Part shown: positions 28,057 through 37,163 of the stretch, one piece after another
Numbering within the stretch: position 1 is the first letter of the stretch
Layout: each line of letters begins with the position of its first letter
Source: Kocuria rosea subsp. polaris
GTDB taxonomy: Bacteria; Actinomycetota; Actinomycetes; Actinomycetales; Micrococcaceae
Direction of reading: 5' to 3'
NCBI GenBank assembly: GCA_023896275.1
Contig: MLDA01000002.1
Location: 1 to 64,000, forward strand
DNA length: 64,000 nt
Made by a program: the position numbers and the translations under genes
Notes under the pieces: model-generated
What the model was told of the DNA's origin: nothing
The model's database searches: none
What the model saw: the letters and a program-made list of their open reading frames with translations, nothing else

Positions 28057-29436
28057 GTGAAAAAAGCAACCCACCATTCCGAGAGGTCCAACCAGCGCCG
28101 CGTGGCAATGGCCACCCTCGTGGGCACCACCGTCGAGTGGTACGACTACTTCATCTACGCGATGGCGGCCGGCCTTGTCTTCTCCAGCGCGTTCTTCGAG
28201 CCGGTCGGGCAGGAGCTCGGCCTCCTCATCGCCTTCGCCTCCGTCGGCATCAGCTTCCTCTTCCGCCCGCTCGGAGCCTTCCTTGCCGGGCACTACGGCG
28301 ACCGGATCGGACGCCGCGCGATGCTGGTCCTCACGCTCGTCGTCATGGGTGGCGCCACGACCGCCGTCGGCCTGCTGCCGACCTATCACGACGCCGGCAT
28401 CATCGCCCCGATCATCCTGCTCTGCCTGCGCATCCTGCAGGGCCTCTCCGCCGGCGGCGAATGGGGCGGCGCAGTGCTGATGGCCGTCGAGCACGCGCCG
28501 AAGGACCGCCGCGGCCGCGCCGGCGCCTTCCCGCAGCTGGGCGCCCCGCTGGGACTCGTCATGGCCTCCGCGATGATGGCCCTCATGTCGGGCGTCATCG
28601 CGCCGGGCGACGCCTTCGTGGAATGGGGCTGGCGCATCCCCTTCCTGTTCTCGTTCGTCCTGATCGTCCTGGGCTACATCATCCGCCGCGCGGTCGACGA
28701 GTCCCCGGTCTTCCAGGAGATCGCCGAGCACAAGCAGCAGTCCTCCGTTCCGGTGGTGGAGCTCTTCCGCAAGCACGCCCGGCTCGTCGTCATCGCGGCC
28801 CTCGTCTTCGCGGCCTGCAATGCCGCCGGCTACATGGCCACGGGCGGTTTCATCCAGAGCTATGCGGTCTCGAACGTCGGCCTCGATCGCACGGACGTGC
28901 TCAACGCCGTCACGTACGGTGCCATCATCTGGGCCGTCGCCACCTACCTGACCGCGATCGCGTCGGACCGGTTCGGCCGCATCCGGGTCTACCAAATCGG
29001 GCACGTGGTCCTGGCGGTGACGATCTTCCCGCTCTTCTGGCTCCTGAACACGGGCGAGATCAGCATGTTCTACGTCGGCCTGACCTTCTTCGCGCTCGGC
29101 CTTGGCGGCACCTACGGGGCTCAGGCTGCCCTCTATTCGGAGATGTTCCCGGCCTCGATTCGCTTCTCCGGGGTCTCGATCTCCTACGCGCTCGGCTCCA
29201 TCGTCGGCGGCGCCTTCGCGCCCATGATCGCCGCCTACCTCGTGCAGCAGACCGGGACGACCACGTCGGTCTCGTTCTATCTGCTGGTGCTCACAGCCGT
29301 ATCCCTGGTCGCCGTCTCCCTGATCCGCGACCGCAGCGGCATCAACCTCTCGATCAACAACGAGGCCGAGCAGGCGATCGGCGCGCTCGTGACCGACAAG
29401 CGTCCGATTCCCGCCCCGGTCAAAGAGCTGGTCTGA
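28057..29436 (+). CDS. MHS family (MFS) metabolite:proton symporter
   Basis: A 459-residue, 12-helix importer of the metabolite:H+ symporter branch (relatives move shikimate, proline/betaine or aromatic acids). GTTVEWYDYFIY in helix 1, GDRIGRR after helix 2, RILQGLSAGGEWGGAVLM and the PQLGAPLG region are family signatures. GTG at 28057 follows GAGGAGCAAGC. It is divergent from a LysR gene and followed by a strong hairpin, so it is a single-gene unit. Nearly the same protein occurs at 42129. Confidence 0.9.
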   Translation: MKKATHHSERSNQRRVAMATLVGTTVEWYDYFIYAMAAGLVFSSAFFEPVGQELGLLIAFASVGISFLFRPLGAFLAGHYGDRIGRRAMLVLTLVVMGGATTAVGLLPTYHDAGIIAPIILLCLRILQGLSAGGEWGGAVLMAVEHAPKDRRGRAGAFPQLGAPLGLVMASAMMALMSGVIAPGDAFVEWGWRIPFLFSFVLIVLGYIIRRAVDESPVFQEIAEHKQQSSVPVVELFRKHARLVVIAALVFAACNAAGYMATGGFIQSYAVSNVGLDRTDVLNAVTYGAIIWAVATYLTAIASDRFGRIRVYQIGHVVLAVTIFPLFWLLNTGEISMFYVGLTFFALGLGGTYGAQAALYSEMFPASIRFSGVSISYALGSIVGGAFAPMIAAYLVQQTGTTTSVSFYLLVLTAVSLVAVSLIRDRSGINLSINNEAEQAIGALVTDKRPIPAPVKELV

Positions 29437-29480
29437 GTGGAAATGAAGAGCATGACGGCGTCGCTCGCTTGAGCGATTCG

Positions 29481-29510
29481 CGCGGGCCCGGCCACGAGGC
29501 CGGGCCCGCG
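29481..29510. terminator. Hairpin after MHS transporter gene
   Basis: CGCGGGCCCGGCC (29481-29493) pairs perfectly with GGCCGGGCCCGCG (29498-29510) around a 4-base loop; no T-run follows, as often in high-GC actinobacteria. Confidence 0.75.
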
Positions 29511-29583
29511 CTGCGCCGCCGTGCCGTGGCATAGGCTGGGGTGGACCGAGACACGACGAACGACGAACGAGGAGATGGCGCCC

Positions 29584-29805
29584 ATGGCCGGCAAGAAGAA
29601 ATGGTCCGAAATGAACCGTCGAGGCAAGTGGCGCGTGCTGGTGCTCGGCACCGCGCAGCTGGCGTTGCAGTTCGTCGTGCTCAAGGACCTCTCCGCACGC
29701 CACGAGTCCGAGGTGCGCGGCCCCAAGTCCGCGTGGGTCGCCGGCAGCTTCGTCAACTTCATCGGCCCGCTGGCCTATCTCGTGGCCGGGCGCCTGAAGA
29801 AGTAA
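29584..29805 (+). CDS. Small membrane protein, PLDc_N-like
   Basis: A 73-residue protein, MAGKKKWSEMNRRGKWRVLVLG, with a basic start and two hydrophobic segments (VLVLGTAQLALQFVVL and FVNFIGPLAYLVAGR). The FINFIGP-like motif near the end is typical of the small phospholipase-D N-terminal-like membrane domain found alone in actinobacteria. The ATG at 29584 is placed 9 bases after GAGGAG; an in-frame ATG at 29575 is too close to it. Function unknown. Confidence 0.7.
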   Translation: MAGKKKWSEMNRRGKWRVLVLGTAQLALQFVVLKDLSARHESEVRGPKSAWVAGSFVNFIGPLAYLVAGRLKK

Positions 29806-29892
29806 CCACGCCACCTGACCGATACTTGCGGAGCCCGGCAGGCGTGACGGGCCGAACGAGGCGCCGTCCCAGCTGGAACGCGTCGAATGGGC

Positions 29893-30900
29893 CTAGTGGC
29901 CGCTGCTGGCGCGGGCGATGAGCTCCGGTCGGAACACGGTGTGCGCGCTGGGCGTCTCGCCGAGCAGCATGCGCACCGCCGTCCGCCCGAGCTCTTCGGC
30001 CGGGCGGCGGACGGTCGTCAGGGGCACGATCGCGCTTGAGGCGAACTCGATGTCGTCGTACCCGACCAGCGCGACGTCGCCCGGGACCGTGTAGCGCCCG
30101 TCGATGATGAACGCCTGCAGGGCACCCGTGGCGAGGAGGTCGTTGGCGCAGAAGATGGCGTCGGGGATGCCGCCGGGATCGCGCTCGAAGAGGGAGAGGG
30201 CTGCCGCGCGCCCTCCGAGCGTCGTCAACGACTCCGCTGCGATGAGTTCGATGCTCGCGTCCGCCGTCCCCGCCGCGGCGGCGTGGGCCACGGCGTCCTG
30301 GGCGCCGCGCCAGCGATCGGCGACCTGCCGCAGCTCGGTCTCGGCCGCCATGAACGCGATCTTTCGCCGGCCGCTCTCCAGCAGATGCTCGACGGCGGTG
30401 CGCCCGCCGTGCACGTCGTCGACGGAGACGGAGCCGTACGTTTCGGCCTCCGCGTCGCGGTCGACGAGGACCGTGCTGACGCCGTGGGCCGCGAGCTCGG
30501 CGACCCGCGCCGAGGTTTCACCGACGGGGCTCAGCAGCAGGCCCTGCACGCGCTGCTCCTCGAAGAGGTCGATGTAGCGGGCCTCGCGGTCCGCATCCTG
30601 GAGGCTGCTGGCCAGCAGTAGCGAGAACTCGTGGCGGGCGGCCTCGGCCTCGGCGCCGCGGGCGAGGGCCGCGTAGAACGGGTTCGCCGCGTCGAGGACG
30701 ACGAGACCGATCGTGCGGCTGTGGCCGGCGCGCAACTGCCGGGCGGCGTCGTTCCGGACGAATCCCAGCTCGGCGATCGCCGACTGGACGCGCTCGCGGG
30801 TGCGCTCGGCGACGCGGTCCGGGTTGTTGAGCACGTTGGAGACCGTGCCCACGGAAACGCCGGCGCGGTCGGCCACGTCCTTGACGCTCGCTGCCTTCAC
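29893..30900 (-). CDS. LacI family repressor of the rhamnose genes
   Basis: A 335-residue regulator: N-terminal LacI helix-turn-helix and hinge (ASVKDVADRAGVSVGTVSNVLN), then a sugar-binding-protein-like effector domain (GLVVLDAANPFYAALARGAE, DAIFCANDLLATGAL, VALVGYDDIEFAS). GTG at 30900 follows AAGGAG. It is divergent from the L-rhamnose isomerase operon, and two TGAAWCGWTTCA-type sites lie in the gap, so it probably represses that operon and itself, with release by rhamnose, rhamnulose or a phosphate ester. The same site type occurs at the mutarotase operon 15 kb away. Confidence 0.88.
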   Translation of the reverse strand: MKAASVKDVADRAGVSVGTVSNVLNNPDRVAERTRERVQSAIAELGFVRNDAARQLRAGHSRTIGLVVLDAANPFYAALARGAEAEAARHEFSLLLASSLQDADREARYIDLFEEQRVQGLLLSPVGETSARVAELAAHGVSTVLVDRDAEAETYGSVSVDDVHGGRTAVEHLLESGRRKIAFMAAETELRQVADRWRGAQDAVAHAAAAGTADASIELIAAESLTTLGGRAAALSLFERDPGGIPDAIFCANDLLATGALQAFIIDGRYTVPGDVALVGYDDIEFASSAIVPLTTVRRPAEELGRTAVRMLLGETPSAHTVFRPELIARASSGH

Positions 30901-30924
30901 AGCACTCCTTAAAGTAGGTTCCCC

Positions 30925-30953
30925 TTGACAGTACCTGCCCCTCATCCTACATT
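30925..30953 (+). promoter_or_regulatory. Promoter of the rhaI operon
   Basis: TTGACA (30925-30930) and TACATT (30948-30953) are separated by 17 bases, a good sigma-70 match. The operators start at the next base, over the expected transcription start, a classical arrangement for repression. Confidence 0.7.
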
Positions 30954-30978
30954 TGAATCGTAGCAATGAAACGATTCA
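30954..30978. promoter_or_regulatory. Tandem LacI-type operators
   Basis: TGAAACGATTCA (30967-30978) fits the palindrome TGAAWCGWTTCA; TGAATCGTAGCA (30954-30965) matches 10 of 12. The outer halves TTGAATCGT (30953-30961) and ACGATTCAA (30971-30979) also form a perfect 9-bp inverted repeat. Located between the LacI gene and rhaI, right after the -10 element. Confidence 0.75.
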
Positions 30979-31025
30979 ATCTTGCGGCGCCCATCGCGGA
31001 CTGCGCCCGCACCAGGAGGCACGCC

Positions 31026-32192
31026 ATGACCGATCTGTCAGCCATCGAGAAGCAGCTGGACCGTCTGGCCATCGAGGTCCCGTCGTGGGCCTACGGCAAC
31101 TCCGGCACCCGCTTCAAGGTGTTCGCGACGGAGGGCACGCCTCGGACGGTCGAGGAGAAGATCTCCGACGCCGCGCAGGTGAACAAGACCACGGGCCTGG
31201 CCCCCGCCGTCGCACTGCACATCCCGTGGGACAGGGTCGACGACTACGCCGCGCTGCGCCGCTTCGCGGCCGAGCAGGGCGTGGAGATCGGCACGATCAA
31301 CTCCAACACGTTCCAGGCCGACACCTATAAGTTCGGCTCGCTCACCCACCACGACCCGGCCGTCCGCCGGGCCGCCGTCGAACACCACCTCGAGTGCGTC
31401 GAGATCATGACCGCCACCGGGTCCAAGGACCTGAAGATCTGGCTCGCCGACGGCACCAATTACCCGGGCCAGCAGGATATGCGACAGCGCCAGGACGCGC
31501 TGGCCGAGTCGTTGGCCGAGATCTACGCGGGCCTCGCCGACGACCAGCGCATGGTGCTCGAGTACAAGTTCTTCGAGCCGGCTTTCTACCACACGGACGT
31601 TCCGGATTGGGGCACCTCCTACGCCCAGGTGGCCGCTCTCGGCGACAAGGCCAAGGTCTGCCTGGACACCGGCCACCACGCCCCGGGCACCAACATCGAG
31701 TTCATCGTCATGCAGCTGTTGCGCCTCGGGAAGCTCGGCTCCTTCGACTTCAACTCGCGTTTCTACGCCGACGACGACCTGATCGTCGGGGCCGCCGACC
31801 CATTCCAGCTCTTCCGCATCATGACGGAGGTCGTCCGCGGCGGCGGGCTCGACGAAGGCAGCGACCTGTCCCTCATGCTGGACCAGTGCCACAACGTTGA
31901 GGAGAAGATCCCGGGCCAGATTCGCTCCGTGCTCAATGTGCAGGAGATGACCGCGCGTGCGTTGCTCGTCGATCAGGAGGCCCTGGCCGCCGCGCGCGTG
32001 TCCAATGACGTCCTCGGCGCCAACCAGATCTTCATGGACGCCTTCTACACCGACGTCCGCCCGGCGCTGGCCGCCTGGCGCGAGTCGCGAGGCCTGCCCG
32101 CGGATCCGATGGCCGCGTACGCGGCCTCCGGCTACCAGGAAACGATCAACGCCGAGCGCCAGGGTGGCCAGCAGGCCAGCTGGGGCGCCTGA
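31026..32192 (+). CDS. rhaI: L-rhamnose isomerase
   Basis: Interconverts L-rhamnose and L-rhamnulose. The 388-residue TIM-barrel protein has INSNTFQADTYKFGSLTHHDP, the metal ligands in EYKFFEPAFYHTD and CLDTGHHAPGTNIE, and DFNSRFYADDD, matching the RhaI form common in actinobacteria (related to the Pseudomonas stutzeri enzyme) rather than E. coli RhaA. ATG at 31026 follows AGGAGG; an in-frame ATG at 30966 lies inside the operator and is unlikely. First gene of rhaI-rhaEW-rhaB. Confidence 0.92.
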   Translation: MTDLSAIEKQLDRLAIEVPSWAYGNSGTRFKVFATEGTPRTVEEKISDAAQVNKTTGLAPAVALHIPWDRVDDYAALRRFAAEQGVEIGTINSNTFQADTYKFGSLTHHDPAVRRAAVEHHLECVEIMTATGSKDLKIWLADGTNYPGQQDMRQRQDALAESLAEIYAGLADDQRMVLEYKFFEPAFYHTDVPDWGTSYAQVAALGDKAKVCLDTGHHAPGTNIEFIVMQLLRLGKLGSFDFNSRFYADDDLIVGAADPFQLFRIMTEVVRGGGLDEGSDLSLMLDQCHNVEEKIPGQIRSVLNVQEMTARALLVDQEALAAARVSNDVLGANQIFMDAFYTDVRPALAAWRESRGLPADPMAAYAASGYQETINAERQGGQQASWGA

Positions 32193-32231
32193 GCTGCCGC
32201 GACGAGAATCAGAACGACGACGAGAGAAGCC

Positions 32232-34268
32232 ATGACCAACGAAACCGTTGCATCACTCATCGCCCGGTCCAACCGCCTGGGTGCCGACAAGCGCAATACC
32301 AACTACGCCGGCGGCAACACGTCGGCCAAGGGCACCGAGCGGGACCCCGTGACGGGGGAGGGTGTCGAGCTGCTCTGGGTCAAGGGCTCCGGCGGAGACC
32401 TCGGCACGCTCACCGAGAAGGGCCTCGCCGTGCTTCGACTGGACCGCATGCGCGCGCTCGTCGACGTCTACCCGGGCCTCGAGCGCGAGGACGAGATGGT
32501 CGCCGCGTTCGACTACTGCCTGCACGGCAAGGGTGGCGCCGCGCCGTCGATCGACACCGCCATGCACGGCCTCGTCGACGCCGCGCACGTGGACCACCTG
32601 CACCCCGACTCCGGCATCGCCATCGCGACCGCCGCCGACGGCGAAGAACTGACGGGCAAGATCTTCGGCGAGAAGGTGGTTTGGGTGCCGTGGCGCCGCC
32701 CCGGCTTCCAGCTCGGCCTGGACATCGCCGAGATCAAGAAGCAGAACCCGCAGGCCATCGGCTGCATCCTGGGCGGGCACGGCATCACCGCGTGGGGCGA
32801 GACCGCCGAGGAGTCCGAGGCCAACTCGCTGCACATCATCCGCACCGCCGAGGAGTACATCGCCGCCAACGGCCGCGAGAACCCGTTCGGTACCGCCAAA
32901 CCGGGCTTCGGCGCCCTGGGCGAAAACGAGCGCCGCGCCAAGGCGGCCGCCCTGGCCCCCGTGATCCGCGGCCTAGCCTCGACCGACAAGTCGCAGGTCG
33001 GGCACTTCACGGATTCGGCCGAGGTCCTCGAGTTCCTCGGTTCCGAGCGCCTGGACGAGCTCGCAGCCCTGGGCACCAGCTGCCCGGACCATTTCCTGCG
33101 CACCAAGGTCAAGCCGATGGTCCTGGACCTGCCGGCCAGTGCCTCGATCGAGGACGCCAAGGCCCGGCTGGCCGAGCTGCACGCCGCGTACCGCGAGGAC
33201 TACGCCGCCTACTACCACCGCTACGCGGACGAGACCTCGCCGGCCATGCGCGGTGCCGACCCGGCGATCGTCCTGGTTCCGGGCGTCGGCATGTTCAGTT
33301 TCGGCAAAGACAAGCAGACCGCCCGCGTCGCCGGCGAGTTCTACGTCAACGCGATCAACGTGATGCGCGGCGCCGAGGCCATCTCCACCTACGCCCCGAT
33401 CGACGAGCGCGAGAAGTTCCGCATCGAGTACTGGGCGCTCGAGGAGGCCAAGCTGGCGCGCATGCCCCGGCCCAAGCCGCTCGCCACCCGCATCGCCCTC
33501 GTCACGGGTGCCGCCTCCGGCATCGGCAAGGCCATTGCCGAGCGCCTGGCGGCCGAGGGCGCGTGCGTTGTCATCGCCGACCTGGACCTCGAGAAAGCCC
33601 GGGCCGTCGCCGCTGAGATCGGCTCGACCGACGTTGCCGTCGGCGTCCGAGTCGACGTGACCAGCGAGGAGGAGGTGGAGGCCGCGGTCGCCGCGGCCGT
33701 CCTGGCCTTCGGCGGGCTGGACCTCGTGGTCAACAACGCTGGCCTGTCGCTGTCGAAGTCGCTCCTGGAGACCACCGTGAAGGACTGGGATCTGCAGCAC
33801 GACGTCATGGCCAAGGGATCGTTCCTGGTCTCGCGGGCCGCCGCCCGCGTCCTGATCGACCAGCAGCTCGGCGGCGACGTCGTCTACATCTCCTCCAAGA
33901 ACTCGGTGTTCGCCGGCCCGAACAACATCGCCTACTCGGCCACCAAGGCCGACCAGGCCCACCAGGTGCGGCTGCTGGCCGCCGAGCTCGGCGAGCACGG
34001 CGTGAAGGTCAACGGCATCAACCCCGACGGCGTCGTCCGCGGTTCCGGCATCTTCGCCGGCGGCTGGGGCGCCAAGCGCGCCGCCGTGTACGGCGTCGAC
34101 GAGGAGGACCTGGGCAAGTTCTACGCCCAGCGCACCCTGCTCAAGCGCGAGGTGCTGCCGGAGAACGTCGCCAACGCGGTGTTCGCGCTGTGCAGCTCCG
34201 ATCTCTCGCACACCACGGGCCTGCACATCCCCGTCGACGCCGGCGTCGCCGCCGCGTTCCTGCGCTAG
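32232..34268 (+). CDS. rhaEW: Bifunctional rhamnulose-1-phosphate aldolase / L-lactaldehyde dehydrogenase
   Basis: A 678-residue fusion. Residues ~1-400 form a class II aldolase (zinc His in VDHLHPDSG, GCILGGHGITAWG) that splits L-rhamnulose-1-phosphate into dihydroxyacetone phosphate and L-lactaldehyde. From ~420 a short-chain dehydrogenase domain has TGAASGIG (425-432), NNAG, the catalytic YSATK (Tyr568, Lys572), and would oxidise lactaldehyde to L-lactate with NAD+. The layout matches RhaEW-type proteins of Bacillus and actinobacteria. Fusing the two activities may limit release of the reactive aldehyde. ATG at 32232 follows GAGAGAAGCC; rhaB follows after 10 bases. Confidence 0.93.
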   Translation: MTNETVASLIARSNRLGADKRNTNYAGGNTSAKGTERDPVTGEGVELLWVKGSGGDLGTLTEKGLAVLRLDRMRALVDVYPGLEREDEMVAAFDYCLHGKGGAAPSIDTAMHGLVDAAHVDHLHPDSGIAIATAADGEELTGKIFGEKVVWVPWRRPGFQLGLDIAEIKKQNPQAIGCILGGHGITAWGETAEESEANSLHIIRTAEEYIAANGRENPFGTAKPGFGALGENERRAKAAALAPVIRGLASTDKSQVGHFTDSAEVLEFLGSERLDELAALGTSCPDHFLRTKVKPMVLDLPASASIEDAKARLAELHAAYREDYAAYYHRYADETSPAMRGADPAIVLVPGVGMFSFGKDKQTARVAGEFYVNAINVMRGAEAISTYAPIDEREKFRIEYWALEEAKLARMPRPKPLATRIALVTGAASGIGKAIAERLAAEGACVVIADLDLEKARAVAAEIGSTDVAVGVRVDVTSEEEVEAAVAAAVLAFGGLDLVVNNAGLSLSKSLLETTVKDWDLQHDVMAKGSFLVSRAAARVLIDQQLGGDVVYISSKNSVFAGPNNIAYSATKADQAHQVRLLAAELGEHGVKVNGINPDGVVRGSGIFAGGWGAKRAAVYGVDEEDLGKFYAQRTLLKREVLPENVANAVFALCSSDLSHTTGLHIPVDAGVAAAFLR

Positions 34269-34278
34269 GGAGGCGCGG

Positions 34279-35802
34279 GTGAACACCACGACGCCGACCC
34301 CCGGCTCCGGGACCGCGTCACCGGCCGTGATGATCGCCGTCGACATCGGTGCCTCGTCCGGCCGCGTTATCATCGGCCGCCTGCCCGTGCACAGCGGGCA
34401 GGCGGCCGGCACCCTCGAGATGGAGGTCGTGCACCGTTTCCCGAACGGGGTGACGGAGATCGACGGCTCCCTGCACTGGGACGCAGAGGCGATCTTCGCC
34501 CAGGTGAGCGCCGGGTTGGGGGCGGCCGCCGTCGTCGTGCGGGAACGCGGAGAGCGCGTGGTCTCCATCGGGATCGACACCTGGGCCGTGGACTACGGCC
34601 TGCTGAACGCCGACGGCGGGCTGACCCGCCCGCCGCACGCGTACCGCGACGCGCGCACCGATGCGGTGATCGAGACGGTCCACGCCGCGATCGCCCCGGA
34701 GCGGCTGTACGCGATCGGCGGCATGCAGTTCCTGCCGTTCAACACCGTGTACCAGCTGGCGGCCGAGGAGGACCTGGCGGGTAAACGCGCGCTGATGATC
34801 CCGGACCTGCTGGCCTACTGGCTCACGGGTGCCGAGCGGACCGAGGAGACCAACGCGTCCACCACCGCCCTCTTCGACGCGCGCGAGGTCGCGTGGTCGG
34901 CGGAGGCGTTCGACGCGATCGGCGCACCGCACGTCTTTGCCGAGCTCATCGCGCCGGGGGAGGCCTACGGGACGCTGTTGCCCGAGGTGGCCGCGGCGAC
35001 GGGACTCGATCCGGCGGTGCAGGTCGTCGCCGTGGGATCGCACGACACGGCCTCTGCCGTGGCCGCGGTGCCCGCGGGCGACGCCGACTTCGCGTACGTG
35101 TCCTCCGGGACGTGGTCGCTGGTCGGGCTCGAGCTCGACGCGCCGGTGCTGACCGAGGCGAGCCGCGCGGCCAACTTCACCAACGAACGCGGCGTCGACG
35201 GAACCATCCGCTACCTGCAGAACGTCGGCGGGCTGTGGCTCCTGCAGGAATCCATGCGCGACTGGGCCGAGCAGGGGCGGGAGCGTGGGCTGTCCGAACT
35301 GCTCGCCGCGGCCGCCGAGCTGCCCGCCGGGCCGGTGGTGGATGCGAACTCGCCCGAGTTCATCGCGCCCGGCGGCATGGCCGGGCGGATTCGCGCCGCC
35401 GTCGAGGCCGCGGGCGCGAGGCTCCCTCCCGCGCCGGGACCGGCGGAGGCCCCCACCGCCCCGGCGCCATCGGAGGCCGTGGACGCCGACCAGGCCGCCA
35501 CGGTCCGCTGCATCGTGGACAGTCTGGCCGCCGGCTATGCGGCGTCGCTGACGAAGGCCGCGGAGCTCTCCGGCCGGCACCCGACCGTGGTGCACATCGT
35601 CGGAGGCGGCTCGCAGAATGCTCTGCTGTGCCAGCTGACCGCCGACGCGACCGGGTTGCCGGTGGTCGCCGGGCCGGTCGAGGCGACCGCGCAGGGCAAT
35701 CTGCTGGTGCAGGCTCGCGCCGCCGGGCTCATCTCCGGTGGGTTGAGGGAGCTGCGTGCGGCGGTCGCCGCGGACCCGGTCCGCTACGAGCCGCAGCAGT
35801 AG
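34279..35802 (+). CDS. rhaB: Rhamnulokinase
   Basis: Phosphorylates L-rhamnulose at C1 with ATP. A 507-residue FGGY-family kinase: MIAVDIGASSGRVIIG phosphate-binding start, IGIDTWAVDYGLLN, YRDARTD, the hinge YVSSGTWSLVGLE, VGGLWLLQESMRDW, and HIVGGGSQNALLCQ near the C-terminus. A ~35-residue Pro/Ala-rich insertion (PPAPGPAEAPTAPAPS) around 380-400 is unusual and probably a surface loop. GTG at 34279 after GGGAGGC. Third gene of the rhamnose operon. Confidence 0.92.
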   Translation: MNTTTPTPGSGTASPAVMIAVDIGASSGRVIIGRLPVHSGQAAGTLEMEVVHRFPNGVTEIDGSLHWDAEAIFAQVSAGLGAAAVVVRERGERVVSIGIDTWAVDYGLLNADGGLTRPPHAYRDARTDAVIETVHAAIAPERLYAIGGMQFLPFNTVYQLAAEEDLAGKRALMIPDLLAYWLTGAERTEETNASTTALFDAREVAWSAEAFDAIGAPHVFAELIAPGEAYGTLLPEVAAATGLDPAVQVVAVGSHDTASAVAAVPAGDADFAYVSSGTWSLVGLELDAPVLTEASRAANFTNERGVDGTIRYLQNVGGLWLLQESMRDWAEQGRERGLSELLAAAAELPAGPVVDANSPEFIAPGGMAGRIRAAVEAAGARLPPAPGPAEAPTAPAPSEAVDADQAATVRCIVDSLAAGYAASLTKAAELSGRHPTVVHIVGGGSQNALLCQLTADATGLPVVAGPVEATAQGNLLVQARAAGLISGGLRELRAAVAADPVRYEPQQ

Positions 35803-35882
35803 CCTGCCGGACCGGCAACTGAGGGGTGTGGTTCCGCGGCGGCGCGGGCCACGCCCCTCAGCCGTTTCCGCGGGTCGGTGGC

Positions 35883-36476
35883 CTACGTCGGCTGCCAGGG
35901 TTTGAGCCAGGGCGTCTCCTTCATCCCGTCGGCAGCGGCCATGAGTTCGAACCAGGTGGCCCCGTCGATGCTCTCGCGGATGATGTCCGCATGCCCGGCG
36001 TGCCGGGAGAGTTCCTCAATCAGGTGCCCCAGCACCCACCGCACAGACCAGGCGTCGATGTCGCGCGGAAACCACGGGGCGTTTCGAGGCACGGGCACGG
36101 GTGCGTCCAACTCGGCTCCGGCGACGACGGCCTCGGTGACGCGCTCCTGTTCGTCGAGGCCCGCCAGCAGGGCCTCGAGAGTGTCGGACTCGGACATCCG
36201 GTACTGGTCCGCGTAGGCCGCGGCCGCCTCTTCGAACGGGATGGAATCGGAAGCCGGGTACTCGGGGGCGGCGGCAATCCGCTCGACCCAGCCGGCCTCG
36301 CATGCGGTGACGTGCTTGATCAGCGCGCCGACCGTGAGGTCCGAGGCGCTCGGGGCGAGTCGGGCCTGCGCATCGCTTAGGCCGTAGGCGATGGTGCGGA
36401 AGTTCTGGCGTTGCTGGGCGAGGAAGGCCAGGAGGGAGGATTTTTCGTTGGCGACGGGGCCGGGCATGGCGGGCAT
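35883..36476 (-). CDS. DinB family protein (DUF664-like)
   Basis: A 197-residue four-helix-bundle protein. LLAFLAQQRQNFRTIAYGLSDAQARL, then ALIKHVTACEAGWVERI with the first conserved His, and GHLIEELSRHAGHADIIRE with the last His residues, as in DinB/mycothiol-dependent transferases. Such proteins use thiols such as mycothiol; the substrate is unknown. ATG at 36476 follows AAAGGAAG. It lies 24 bases after another DinB gene on the same strand, probably one operon. Confidence 0.85.
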   Translation of the reverse strand: MPAMPGPVANEKSSLLAFLAQQRQNFRTIAYGLSDAQARLAPSASDLTVGALIKHVTACEAGWVERIAAAPEYPASDSIPFEEAAAAYADQYRMSESDTLEALLAGLDEQERVTEAVVAGAELDAPVPVPRNAPWFPRDIDAWSVRWVLGHLIEELSRHAGHADIIRESIDGATWFELMAAADGMKETPWLKPWQPT

Positions 36477-36499
36477 GGTGCTTCCTTTCGGGGTGGGGG

Positions 36500-37102
36500 T
36501 CAGGCGGTTCGGTGGGCGTAGAGGTCGCGCAGGAGGGCGATTTCTGCCCCGTGGTGGATGACTTCGCGGTTGATGTGCAGGACCAGGTCGGCGAGCGGGC
36601 TCTCCGCGTACGGGCCCTCGGCGGGACCACACGGTCGGGCGAGCCCGTCCTCGCCGAGCCCGCGGACGCCGGTGGTCCACCGCTCGTAGGCGGCGTCGAG
36701 CTGCTCCAGTGCGCCGTCGGCCGTGCCGGAGTAGTCGTGCGTGGGGTAGTCGGTCTCGGGGCCGCCGAAGTGGCTCGCATTGCGGGCGCCGAGGACGCCG
36801 ACGATCAGGTGTCCGAGCCGCCACGCGATGGTGGTCACGGGTGGTGGCGTCGGCTCCGGGAACGCGAAATCGATGACGTAGTCGCCGGCTCCGGCGGAGA
36901 CCGCCCCGTCGTAGGAGGGACCTGTCTCGCCGCGCGGGCGGACGTTCCAGCAGTCTGGAACGGGTTCCCAGCGGTACTCGTGGTCGGTGAGTCCGTCCAG
37001 CCTCGGCCGAAGCGCCACGCGCCAGTGGAAGTCGAGTTGGTCGAGGATCCGGGCGTTCCAGCCCTCGAGCGAGGTTTCTTCAGGTGTTCGTTGTGTCGTC
37101 AT
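36500..37102 (-). CDS. DinB family protein
   Basis: A 200-residue DinB-like protein: WNARILDQLDFHWRVALRPRLDGLTDHEYRWEPVPDCWNVRP at the start, TTIAWRLGHLIVGVLGARNASHF, and VLHINREVIHHGAEIALLRDLY, where spaced His residues would bind a metal. Distant in sequence from its downstream DinB neighbour. The ATG at 37102 is 61 bases from the divergent WYL regulator gene, which is likely to control both. Confidence 0.85.
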   Translation of the reverse strand: MTTQRTPEETSLEGWNARILDQLDFHWRVALRPRLDGLTDHEYRWEPVPDCWNVRPRGETGPSYDGAVSAGAGDYVIDFAFPEPTPPPVTTIAWRLGHLIVGVLGARNASHFGGPETDYPTHDYSGTADGALEQLDAAYERWTTGVRGLGEDGLARPCGPAEGPYAESPLADLVLHINREVIHHGAEIALLRDLYAHRTA

Positions 37103-37163
37103 AGCTCCACTCTGCCGCGCAAATAGGACAAGTTCTGTCCGCTATCCGTGGCAAGCTGTGGAC

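Noticed and set aside
28012-29814. 600-codon open frame opposite the MHS transporter
   Set aside because: Low-complexity shadow with no family features; the plus-strand transporter is certain.
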